Source: an uncultured Lachnospiraceae bacterium
GTDB lineage: Bacteria > Bacillota > Clostridia > Lachnospirales > Lachnospiraceae
DNA length: 7,713 nucleotides
Assembly (NCBI GenBank): GCA_934359535.1
Contig: CAKRLN010000097.1
Span: 1-7,713 of the forward strand
Reading direction: 5' to 3'
A model generated the notes under the pieces. That model ran no database searches. It saw only the letters and a program-made list of their open reading frames with translations, and was not told the DNA's origin. Shown one piece after another: positions 1 to 6,248 of this stretch (positions are counted from its first letter, which is position 1; each line of letters opens with the position of its first letter). The translations under genes and the position numbers were made by a program.

Positions 1-29
1 CAATCTGAATCGGAGTCAAAAAGCGATTT

Positions 30-188
30 TGTCCAAAATAAAGGGGTTCATCAAAACCATGTCCGAATTTAAGGGTTACCTGTAAACTCGTTGTCTAGAT
101 TTAAGGGTTTTCATTAAAACTTACTGTCCAATGGTAAGGGTTTTTAAAACTCAAACTGTCTAATCTATAGGGTACATTTTATAAAACG
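30..188 (+). repeat. Five diverged direct repeats, about 32-bp period
   Basis: Five 18-19 bp units start at 30, 60, 92, 125 and 157, so the steps are 30, 32, 33 and 32 bp. Each opens with TGTC and nearly all contain (A/T)AAGGGTT; examples are TGTCCGAATTTAAGGGTT (60-77) and TGTCTAGATTTAAGGGTT (92-109). Each is followed 8-14 bp later by a TAAAAC/CAAAAC-like block, so the true unit is probably the whole 30-33 bp. A step near 31.5 bp is three helical turns, which puts every unit on the same DNA face, as expected for cooperative protein binding. TGT-starting end arrays with multiple transposase sites are known from IS21- and Tn7-like elements; an operator array is the alternative. No transposase gene is visible and the left edge cuts the context. 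Confidence 0.75.
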
Positions 189-439
189 TTTCAAAATAAA
201 TCAAAAAATATTTATAAAGTCTACCAATCAGTGTTTTTTCGTTGTATAATGCTTTTATCGTACAGTGTCGCTTTCCTTTGTAATGTTTTTCTCAAACTCA
301 TTATACATCAGAAAGTCCTGTACGATATTTTTTATGAAAAAGTTGTAAAGTGGTGTAATAGTATAGTTTCGTGTAAAATTGTTGGAGAACGAACGGAATA
401 TGTGACAGGGGTGAGAATGACGGTAAAACAAAAATTTAT
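189..439. other. AT-rich intergenic stretch without a supported gene
   Basis: This stretch is strongly AT-rich compared with the genes to the right. It carries a perfect TATAAT at 245-250, but nothing close to TTGACA lies 16-18 bp upstream, so I do not call a promoter. A 77-codon open frame (231-464) has no ribosome binding site, is rich in Cys, Phe and Ile, and matches nothing I recognise; I treat it as chance. An AGGGGTGAG at 407-415 sits well placed before an ATG at 417, which opens only 15 codons. That ATG may be the original start of the broken Fic-like gene beginning just downstream, now in a different frame. Confidence 0.5.
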
Positions 440-502
440 ATGCAAGAGAGCAGGATGGTATTAGAAAATAAGTTAGGCATTACAGATACGGCAGAACTTT
501 AA
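440..502 (+). pseudogene. Remnant of Fic-family protein N-terminus
   Basis: An ATG-to-stop frame of 20 codons reads MQESRMVLENKLGITDTAEL. From memory, the block VLENKLGIT..AEL is the characteristic start of a Firmicutes Fic/DOC-family protein, in which it continues with a charged helix and then the HPFxxGNG AMPylation motif. Here a TAA follows the Leu codon at once and no Fic core lies downstream, because the esterase leader begins within 20 bp. A good Shine-Dalgarno and ATG lie at 407-419 in another frame, which suggests a frameshift as well as loss of the 3' part. If the assignment is right, this is the scar of a deleted toxin-like or AMPylating gene. A short chance peptide cannot be excluded. 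Confidence 0.5.
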
Positions 503-535
503 TTTTTCATGTAATTTATAGGAGGAGGAAACAAA

Positions 536-1384
536 ATGAAAATAACACAAACAATCCAAACACCAAAACCGCAATACATTGTAACCACCGATATAACATA
601 TGCCCAGGTTGATTCCTGGTATGGGCATTGCAGGAGAGATTTAAAGCTGGATTTAATTTATCCGGAGGATAAAAGCGGTAAGAGGTATCCTTGCATCGTG
701 TGGATCTGCGGAGGAGCGTGGCTTCGGATGGATAAGTCGGCGCATCTGGCATATTTAAGCATGCTGGCGCAGCAGGGGTTTGTGGTGGCAAGCGTGGAAT
801 ACCGGACATCCAATGAAGGCTCGTTTCCGATGGCGCTTCAGGATGTAAAAGCGGCAATCCGTTATCTGCGGGCACATGCGGCCCGTTACTGCATCGATCC
901 GGAGCTTTTTGGTGCAATGGGGGAATCGGCAGGCGGTTATCTTACCTGCATGGCAGCACTGGATCAGGACAAAGAGCTTGAGGTCGGGGAATATCTGGAG
1001 CAGTCGAGTGCCATTCAGGCGGCATGTCCATGGTATCCGCCGACAAATGCAGGAAGTTTTCCATATGAAAATGAATTGCAGGCAGCGATGTCACCAGAAT
1101 CGTTGTTCCTTGGTTATAATGTTATGACGAATCAAGAGGAGGCAATTGCAAGTTCTCCAGTATCAAAGGTAACAAAGGATGCACCGCCGTTTTTTATCAT
1201 TCATGGAACGAACGATCATACGGTGCCTTTTACACAGAGCGAGCAACTGTATCAGAAATTAGAGGAGGCAGGCTGTGATGTGACACTTCTGGCACTTGAC
1301 GGGGCAGATCATGCCGATCTTATGTTTTTCCAGAAGGAGATTTGGGAGCAGATCGCAGAATTTTTCAAGAGGGGGCTTGGATAA
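536..1384 (+). CDS. Alpha/beta hydrolase, esterase/lipase family
   Basis: This 282-residue serine hydrolase resembles the BD-FAE/acetyl-esterase group, which cleaves ester bonds, often acetyl or feruloyl groups on plant polysaccharides. The substrate cannot be read from sequence. The oxyanion-hole segment WICGGAW is at residues 56-62, a GG version of the usual HGG. The nucleophile elbow GESAGG gives Ser131. The acid and base of the triad are likely Asp227 in HGTNDHTVP and His259 in GADHAD. There is no signal peptide, so the enzyme is probably cytoplasmic and may act on imported oligosaccharides or small esters. The start is fixed by GGAGGAGGA at 521-529, six to seven bases before ATG. Only six bases separate its stop from the diguanylate cyclase, so the two are probably co-transcribed. 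No convincing promoter is visible upstream. Confidence 0.9.
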   Translation: MKITQTIQTPKPQYIVTTDITYAQVDSWYGHCRRDLKLDLIYPEDKSGKRYPCIVWICGGAWLRMDKSAHLAYLSMLAQQGFVVASVEYRTSNEGSFPMALQDVKAAIRYLRAHAARYCIDPELFGAMGESAGGYLTCMAALDQDKELEVGEYLEQSSAIQAACPWYPPTNAGSFPYENELQAAMSPESLFLGYNVMTNQEEAIASSPVSKVTKDAPPFFIIHGTNDHTVPFTQSEQLYQKLEEAGCDVTLLALDGADHADLMFFQKEIWEQIAEFFKRGLG

Positions 1385-1390
1385 AAAACA

Positions 1391-2458
1391 ATGGCAGAGC
1401 AACAAAAGAGGGCAAAGTGGAAAACACTGAGTACGATCGCGCAAAGCGGTATGGTTCTGGTGCTGATTGGTCTGGTTGTGGCAATCATTGTTCAGGTCAA
1501 CCGGTTGCAGGGAACAGCACGTGTCATCAATTATGCCGGGCTTGTACGCGGTGCAACGCAGCGTGAGATCAAGCTGGAGATCACAGGGATTGCGAATGAT
1601 GATCTGATCGAGTATCTGGATGATATTTTAAGTGGTTTAAAGTATGAGAAGGGCAGCTATGATCTGGTCCGGCTGGATGACGATGAATATCAGAAAAAGC
1701 TTGATACACAGATGGAGTATTGGGAGCAGCTTAAAAAGGAGATTAGGAGTGTCCGTGAAAAAGGATATCAGGACACAGAAATTGTTTCCATGAGTGAAAT
1801 TTATTTCCTGATGGCAGATGAGACAGTATCAGCGGCAGAACGCTATTCCGAGAAGATCGCAAGGACGATCCGTATTTTAGAGATTGCTTCGGCAGTGGAT
1901 ATGCTGGTACTGATCGTGATCATGATACAAAGGACGGTCATAACGGTTCAGATCACGAGGAAAAACAAGAAGCTGGAGGAGAAAGCCTACATTGATCTTC
2001 ATACCGGACTTCCGAACAAAAGCCGTTGTGAGGAATTTTTCCATGATGGAAAATTTATCCAGAAGCCTGTCGCCTGCATGGTGTTTGACCTAAATAATCT
2101 GAAACTTGCAAACGATACACTCGGACATTCCATCGGAGATCAGCTTATACTGAATTTTGCAAGACTGCTCCGCAATGTGATTCCGGCAAAGGATTTTGTT
2201 GGAAGATATGGTGGCGATGAGTTTATGGTTGTGATGAATGATGCCAACAATCAGGAGATCAATGAGGTCCTTACCAGGCTGAAGGAGGAGGTCGACTGCT
2301 TTAACAAGATTCATCACGGTGGAAACGTTGTGGCAGTCAGCTATGCATATGGCTGGGCACTTTCTACTGATTATGAGCAGTGTACATTCCGTACGCTGTT
2401 TGATAAAGCAGATAAAAACATGTATCTCAACAAACAGGCAATGAAAAATAATCAATAA
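1391..2458 (+). CDS. Membrane diguanylate cyclase with PilJ/NarX-like sensor region
   Basis: This 355-residue protein is predicted to make cyclic di-GMP from two GTP. Residues 19-36 form a first membrane helix, about 37-162 a mostly helical extracytoplasmic region, and about 163-180 a second helix. A short coiled linker leads into a GGDEF domain (about 199-350). The sensor opens with ARVINYAGLVRGATQR (residues 43-58), resembling the P-box-like INxAGxxR segment of PilJ/NarX-type ligand sensors. The GGDEF domain has DLHTGLPNK (202-210), the metal/GTP segment FDLNNLK with Asp233, GHSIGD (245-250) and an intact GGDEF (274-278), so catalysis is expected. The RxxD inhibitory site upstream reads PAKD (265-268) and lacks the arginine, so feedback inhibition there is probably lost. 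An AGAGGGGG at 1368-1375 is rather far from the ATG. Translation may be coupled to the esterase stop six bases upstream. Confidence 0.92.
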   Translation: MAEQQKRAKWKTLSTIAQSGMVLVLIGLVVAIIVQVNRLQGTARVINYAGLVRGATQREIKLEITGIANDDLIEYLDDILSGLKYEKGSYDLVRLDDDEYQKKLDTQMEYWEQLKKEIRSVREKGYQDTEIVSMSEIYFLMADETVSAAERYSEKIARTIRILEIASAVDMLVLIVIMIQRTVITVQITRKNKKLEEKAYIDLHTGLPNKSRCEEFFHDGKFIQKPVACMVFDLNNLKLANDTLGHSIGDQLILNFARLLRNVIPAKDFVGRYGGDEFMVVMNDANNQEINEVLTRLKEEVDCFNKIHHGGNVVAVSYAYGWALSTDYEQCTFRTLFDKADKNMYLNKQAMKNNQ

Positions 2459-2477
2459 AAGAAGGTTGAGAAAAAAC

Positions 2478-2506
2478 GTGTCAGTAGAACAACTTTATGG
2501 TAGAAT
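2478..2506 (+). promoter_or_regulatory. Probable sigma-A promoter for feoAB
   Basis: The -35 is GTGTCA (2478-2483, four of six to consensus). A 17-bp spacer precedes the -10 TAGAAT (2501-2506, five of six), and TGG just upstream makes it an extended -10. Transcription would start near 2513, giving a leader of about 34 nt. No terminator lies between the diguanylate cyclase gene and this point, so read-through is also possible. Confidence 0.45.
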
Positions 2507-2540
2507 GTTTTATTGAGAAAAAGTATCAATAAAGGACATT
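2504..2540 (+). promoter_or_regulatory. Palindrome over feoAB start and leader (operator or hairpin)
   Basis: TTTATTGA (2509-2516) and TCAATAAA (2526-2533) are perfect inverted repeats around a 9-base loop. AATGT (2504-2508) and ACATT (2536-2540) extend the symmetry past a two-base bulge. The site overlaps the -10 edge, the predicted start point and the AAAGGA ribosome binding site (2531-2536). It could be a metalloregulator operator, as feo genes are commonly controlled by Fur- or DtxR-type proteins. It could also be an RNA hairpin that masks the ribosome binding site. It does not match a Fur or DtxR box I can name. Confidence 0.45.
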
Positions 2541-2546
2541 TTACAA

Positions 2547-4886
2547 ATGACATTAAAAGAGTTAAAAATAGGCGAGAGTGCCGTCATTAAAACGGTAGGC
2601 GGAGAAGGAGCACTGCGCCAGCATTTTTTGGATATGGGCGTGATTCCAGGAGCTGAGACAACGGTCGTAAAGTTTGCGCCAATGGGAGATCCGATGGAGT
2701 TACAGATCCATGGCTATGAGCTTACGCTCCGCCTGGATGATGCAGACAAGATTGAGATTGAGCGGATCAGCGAAAGGGCAAGGAAGCATGAAGGTCCGAA
2801 GGCAATCAGTAATACTGCCCATCCGGGACTTGGAGAGGAAGGAAAATACCATGTAAAAGGGGACGGTAGTCCGCTTCCGGCAGGGGAGAAGCTTACTTAT
2901 GCACTGGTCGGCAATCAGAACTGTGGTAAGACGACGCTATTTAACCAGCTGACCGGATCAAATCAGCATGTTGGAAATTTCCCAGGTGTAACCGTTGACC
3001 GTAAGGACGGACAGATCAAGGGACATTCGAATACATCGATTACCGATCTTCCGGGCATTTATTCGATGTCTCCATACACGAATGAGGAGATCGTATCGCG
3101 GAATTTTGTGCTGGAAAGCAAGCCAAAGGCGATCATTAATATTGTTGATGCGACAAATATTGAACGCAATCTGTATCTTACCATGCAGCTTCTGGAAATG
3201 GACATTCCAATGGTCATTGCGCTTAATATGATGGATGAGGTGACCGGGAATCATGGCTCCATCGATGTGAATAAAATGGAGGGAATGCTTGGGGTTCCGA
3301 TCGTTCCGATTTCCGCTGCAAAAAACGAAGGTGTGGATGAGCTGGTGCGCCATGCAATCCACATTGCAAAGCATCAGGAGCGGCCGGGCAGACAGGATTT
3401 TTGCAGTGAAAATGATTTTGGAGGTGCAGTCCACCGCTGCATTCATGCGGTATGCCATCTGATTGAGGATCATGCAGTGGCTGTGGATATTCCGCTCAGG
3501 TTTGCGGCAACGAAGCTGATCGAGGGGGATGAGCTGATTTTAAAGAAGCTTGCGCTGGATGAGAATGAGAAGGAGACACTGGATCACCTGATTCTTCAGA
3601 TGGAAAAGGAACGCGGGCTTGACCGGAGTGCGGCAATCGCAGATATGCGTTTTACATTTATTGAAAAGGTATGTGAAAGCACAGTCGTAAAGCCGAAAGA
3701 GAGCAAAGAGCGTGTCAGAAGCCAGCAGATCGACCGGATTTTAACTGGAAAATACACGGCAATTCCATGCTTTGTGCTAATTATGCTTGCGGTATTTTAT
3801 CTGACCTTCAATGTAATTGGGGCGTGGCTTCAGGGGCTTTTGGAGCTTGGAATCGATAAACTGACGAATCTTGTAGATTATGCATTGACAGCAGCAGATG
3901 TAAATGAAGTACTGCATGGTCTTGTGATTGATGGTATTTTTGCAGGTGTTGGAAGTGTGTTAAGCTTCCTGCCGATTATTGTAACGCTATTTTTCTTCCT
4001 GTCACTCATGGAGGACAGCGGATATATTGCGCGTGTTGCATTTTTTATGGACAAGCTTCTCAGAAAGATTGGTTTATCTGGAAGAAGTATTGTGCCAATG
4101 CTAATTGGATTTGGATGTACGGTTCCGGCGGTTATGGCGACACGTACGCTTCCGAGTGAAAGAGACCGAAGGATGACAATTCTTCTTACTCCGTTTATGA
4201 GCTGTACGGCAAAGCTTCCGATCTATGCATTTTTTGTCAGCGCATTTTTCCCGAAGCATGGAGGACTTGTCATGGCAGGACTTTATCTGATCGGAATTGT
4301 GATTGGAATTCTGGTTGCATTTATTTACCGGGGAACGCTGTTTCAGGGGGATGCGGTTCCTTTTGTCATGGAGCTTCCGAATTACCGTCTTCCGGGAATT
4401 AAGAATGTTGCACAGCTTTTGTGGGAAAAGGCAAAGGACTTTTTACAGAAGGCGTTTACGGTAATTCTGATTGCAACACTCTGCATCTGGTTTTTACAGA
4501 GCTTTGACATTCATTTTAATCTTGTAACGGATTCAAAGGACAGCATGCTTGCTGCAATTTCGGGAATTCTGGTTCCGCTTTTTGCCCCGCTTGGACTGGG
4601 TGACTGGAGAATCTGTACATCTTTGATCAGTGGATTTATGGCGAAGGAGAGTGTTGTTTCTTCCCTTCAGATTCTGTTTGGAACATCTGTAAGCAATGCA
4701 ATTTCCTCGTTGTCTGCGGCATCCCTTCTGGTGTTCAGTCTTTTGTATACACCGTGTGTTGCAGCAATTGCAGCAATCCGCAGGGAGCTTGGACGGAAAT
4801 GGGCTGTCGGTGTTGTCATCTGGCAATGTGCGATTGCGTGGGCAGCGGCATTTCTGGTAAGAATCATTGGAATGTTATTTTTTTAG
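2547..4886 (+). CDS. feoB: FeoA-FeoB fusion ferrous iron transporter
   Basis: This 779-residue protein imports Fe2+ across the cytoplasmic membrane. Residues 1-75 are a FeoA-type SH3-like domain (start MTLKELKIGE, core FLDMGVIPG), usually a separate small protein. A hydrophilic linker (about 76-115) leads to the FeoB G domain. Its motifs are G1 GNQNCGKTT (122-130), switch I NFPGVTVDRKDG (144-155), G3 DLPG (167-170), G4 NMMD (227-230, the usual FeoB variant of NKxD) and G5 SAAKNEG (256-262). A helical GDI-like domain follows, then a polytopic membrane region from about 405. The two Gate segments are GFGCTVPAVMATR (Cys524) and TPFMSCTAKLP (Cys553); a third conserved-looking cysteine is in YTPC (Cys737). 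Overall length is that of a usual FeoB plus one FeoA. AAAGGA lies ten bases before ATG. No feoC is present, and a terminator closes the unit, so the gene looks monocistronic. Confidence 0.97.
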   Translation: MTLKELKIGESAVIKTVGGEGALRQHFLDMGVIPGAETTVVKFAPMGDPMELQIHGYELTLRLDDADKIEIERISERARKHEGPKAISNTAHPGLGEEGKYHVKGDGSPLPAGEKLTYALVGNQNCGKTTLFNQLTGSNQHVGNFPGVTVDRKDGQIKGHSNTSITDLPGIYSMSPYTNEEIVSRNFVLESKPKAIINIVDATNIERNLYLTMQLLEMDIPMVIALNMMDEVTGNHGSIDVNKMEGMLGVPIVPISAAKNEGVDELVRHAIHIAKHQERPGRQDFCSENDFGGAVHRCIHAVCHLIEDHAVAVDIPLRFAATKLIEGDELILKKLALDENEKETLDHLILQMEKERGLDRSAAIADMRFTFIEKVCESTVVKPKESKERVRSQQIDRILTGKYTAIPCFVLIMLAVFYLTFNVIGAWLQGLLELGIDKLTNLVDYALTAADVNEVLHGLVIDGIFAGVGSVLSFLPIIVTLFFFLSLMEDSGYIARVAFFMDKLLRKIGLSGRSIVPMLIGFGCTVPAVMATRTLPSERDRRMTILLTPFMSCTAKLPIYAFFVSAFFPKHGGLVMAGLYLIGIVIGILVAFIYRGTLFQGDAVPFVMELPNYRLPGIKNVAQLLWEKAKDFLQKAFTVILIATLCIWFLQSFDIHFNLVTDSKDSMLAAISGILVPLFAPLGLGDWRICTSLISGFMAKESVVSSLQILFGTSVSNAISSLSAASLLVFSLLYTPCVAAIAAIRRELGRKWAVGVVIWQCAIAWAAAFLVRIIGMLFF

Positions 4887-4905
4887 AAAATAAGAGAAGT
4901 ATTTG

Positions 4906-4948
4906 AAAAAGCTTTTCTCAGGAGATGATCCTGGGAGAAGCTTTTTTT
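4906..4948 (+). terminator. Rho-independent terminator of feoAB
   Basis: The left arm (4909-4923) and right arm (4929-4943) form about 15 pairs, including two G-U, around a GATGA loop. The right arm runs directly into a seven-T tract (4942-4948). It begins 20 bases after the feoAB stop. A-tracts before the left arm mean it may also work weakly in reverse. Confidence 0.92.
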
Positions 4949-4987
4949 AATACACAAAGTTTTTACGGCACTTTTACGGGAATGTGA

Positions 4988-5028
4988 TTGTGGGCTTTAC
5001 ATTTCTCTTTTAAAATCTGAATTCAGAT
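4988..5028 (+). promoter_or_regulatory. Weak promoter overlapped by a perfect 14-bp palindrome
   Basis: The sequence ATCTGAATTCAGAT (5015-5028) is a perfect 14-bp palindrome in the only intergenic space before the ATPase gene. A possible promoter, TTGTGG (4988-4993), 17 bp, TAAAAT (5011-5016), places the palindrome over its -10 and start region, the usual position for a repressor operator. The -35 is poor (three of six), so the promoter call is weak. The palindrome itself is certain. Confidence 0.4.
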
Positions 5029-5082
5029 GCCGCGGGTAAGAGCGTGGGAGCGCGTAGAATGCGTGGTAAGGAGGAAGTGGGA

Positions 5083-6234
5083 ATGTCCCAGATCAAATTA
5101 AACCATATTTACAAATCCTATCAGGGAAGCGAGCCTGTGGTGAAGGATTTTAATCTGGATATTAAAGAAAAAGAATTTATTGTTTTTGTTGGACCGTCCG
5201 GCTGTGGAAAGTCAACGGTACTCCGGATGATTGCAGGCCTTGAGGAGATCACAGGCGGAGAGCTCTGGATGGATGGAAAGCTTATGAATTATGAAAAGCC
5301 GGGAGCACGGAATGTCTCAATGGTATTTCAGAATTATGCATTGTATCCGCATATGTCAGTTTATGATAACCTGGCATTTTCCCTGCAGATCCGGAAAGTC
5401 CCGAAAAAGGAGATTAAGAAAAAGGTTACGGATACGGCACAGATTCTTGGAATCGAGACATTGCTTGACCGAAGACCTGCACAACTGTCGGGAGGACAAA
5501 GACAGCGTGTGGCTATCGGAAGTGCAATTTTAAGAAAACCAGATGCGTTTCTTATGGATGAGCCGCTTTCGAATCTGGATGCCAAAATGCGGACACAGAT
5601 GAGGAGCGAGATTGCGTCTCTTTATAATCGTCTGGATACGACATTTATCTATGTAACGCATGACCAGACGGAGGCAATGACGCTTGGCACAAGAATTGTT
5701 GTGTTAAAGGAGGGCGAGATTCAGCAGATCGATACCCCGCAGAATCTTTATGAGCATCCGGCAAGCAAATTTGTGGCAGGGTTTATTGGCTCTCCATCGA
5801 TGAATTTTATTCCGGTAAAGGTGGAGAAAGATGCTTCGGGGGTAAGGCTCCTTTCCGGGGAAGATGCATCCGGAAAGACATATGGCTTTTCCATGAATGC
5901 GAAGCAGTGTGAGGTGTTGAAACGGCTGCATTATGAATACCAGGAAGTAACACTTGGAATCCGTCCAAAGGATTTTTGCTTCGCAGAGGATGCCTCCGGC
6001 AGGAAAGAAAATATGAGCTGTCCGGTTCCGGTTTCGGTGCTTGGGGCGGAGCTTCTTGGAGCAAGCCAGCTTGTCTATTTTATGCTTGGAGGAACAAAGT
6101 GTGTTGCAGATCTTCCCGCAGAACGCATGCTTTCTGTCGGAGATACCATTGTGCTTTGCCTGAACATTGACCGGGTACAGTTATTTGATGTACATAGTGA
6201 GCGGAATCTTCTCTGCGAAGCAGCAGAACGATAG
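5083..6234 (+). CDS. MalK/MsmX/UgpC-type sugar ABC importer ATPase
   Basis: This cytoplasmic ATPase of 383 residues powers a carbohydrate ABC importer of the CUT1 class. It has Walker A GPSGCGKST (37-45), the Q-loop VFQNYALYPH with Gln83, signature LSGGQRQRVA (135-144), Walker B FLMDEP (156-161), D-loop SNLDA and switch His193 in VTHDQ. A C-terminal TOBE/regulatory part (about 235-375) includes LGIRPKDF, as in MalK/MsmK/UgpC. After the signature it reads AIGSAIL, where the family nearly always has (A/L)GRAI, so Arg is replaced by Ser147. I start it at ATG 5083 because AAGGAGGA (5068-5075) sits seven bases upstream and MSQIKLNHIYKSY matches the usual family start. A GTG 13 codons earlier lacks a good site. 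No permease or binding-protein gene is adjacent, which suggests a shared MsmX-like ATPase. The next gene is separated by a structured RNA. Confidence 0.95.
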   Translation: MSQIKLNHIYKSYQGSEPVVKDFNLDIKEKEFIVFVGPSGCGKSTVLRMIAGLEEITGGELWMDGKLMNYEKPGARNVSMVFQNYALYPHMSVYDNLAFSLQIRKVPKKEIKKKVTDTAQILGIETLLDRRPAQLSGGQRQRVAIGSAILRKPDAFLMDEPLSNLDAKMRTQMRSEIASLYNRLDTTFIYVTHDQTEAMTLGTRIVVLKEGEIQQIDTPQNLYEHPASKFVAGFIGSPSMNFIPVKVEKDASGVRLLSGEDASGKTYGFSMNAKQCEVLKRLHYEYQEVTLGIRPKDFCFAEDASGRKENMSCPVPVSVLGAELLGASQLVYFMLGGTKCVADLPAERMLSVGDTIVLCLNIDRVQLFDVHSERNLLCEAAER

Positions 6235-6248
6235 ATAGTAGGCAATGC

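Noticed and set aside
1..83. Possible end of a gene entering from the left edge (frames open to stops at 70-72 and 82-84)
   Set aside because: Too short to judge, and the frames run through the repeat units, so I cannot support a coding call.
30..174. Repeat array as a CRISPR
   Set aside because: The repeats are only 18-19 bp, differ from one another, and are separated by about 12-15 bp that are themselves partly conserved; no cas gene is present.
231..464. Open frame of 77 codons in the AT-rich left part
   Set aside because: No ribosome binding site, odd composition rich in Cys and Phe, and overlap with the Fic-like remnant in another frame.
4667..4867. Minus-strand frames opposite feoAB
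   Set aside because: They are shadows of the feoAB reading frame, without ribosome binding sites or recognisable motifs.
5044..5082. GTG start 13 codons upstream for the ATPase
   Set aside because: The strong AAGGAGGA at 5068-5075 lies inside that extension and serves ATG 5083, where the family's usual N-terminus begins.
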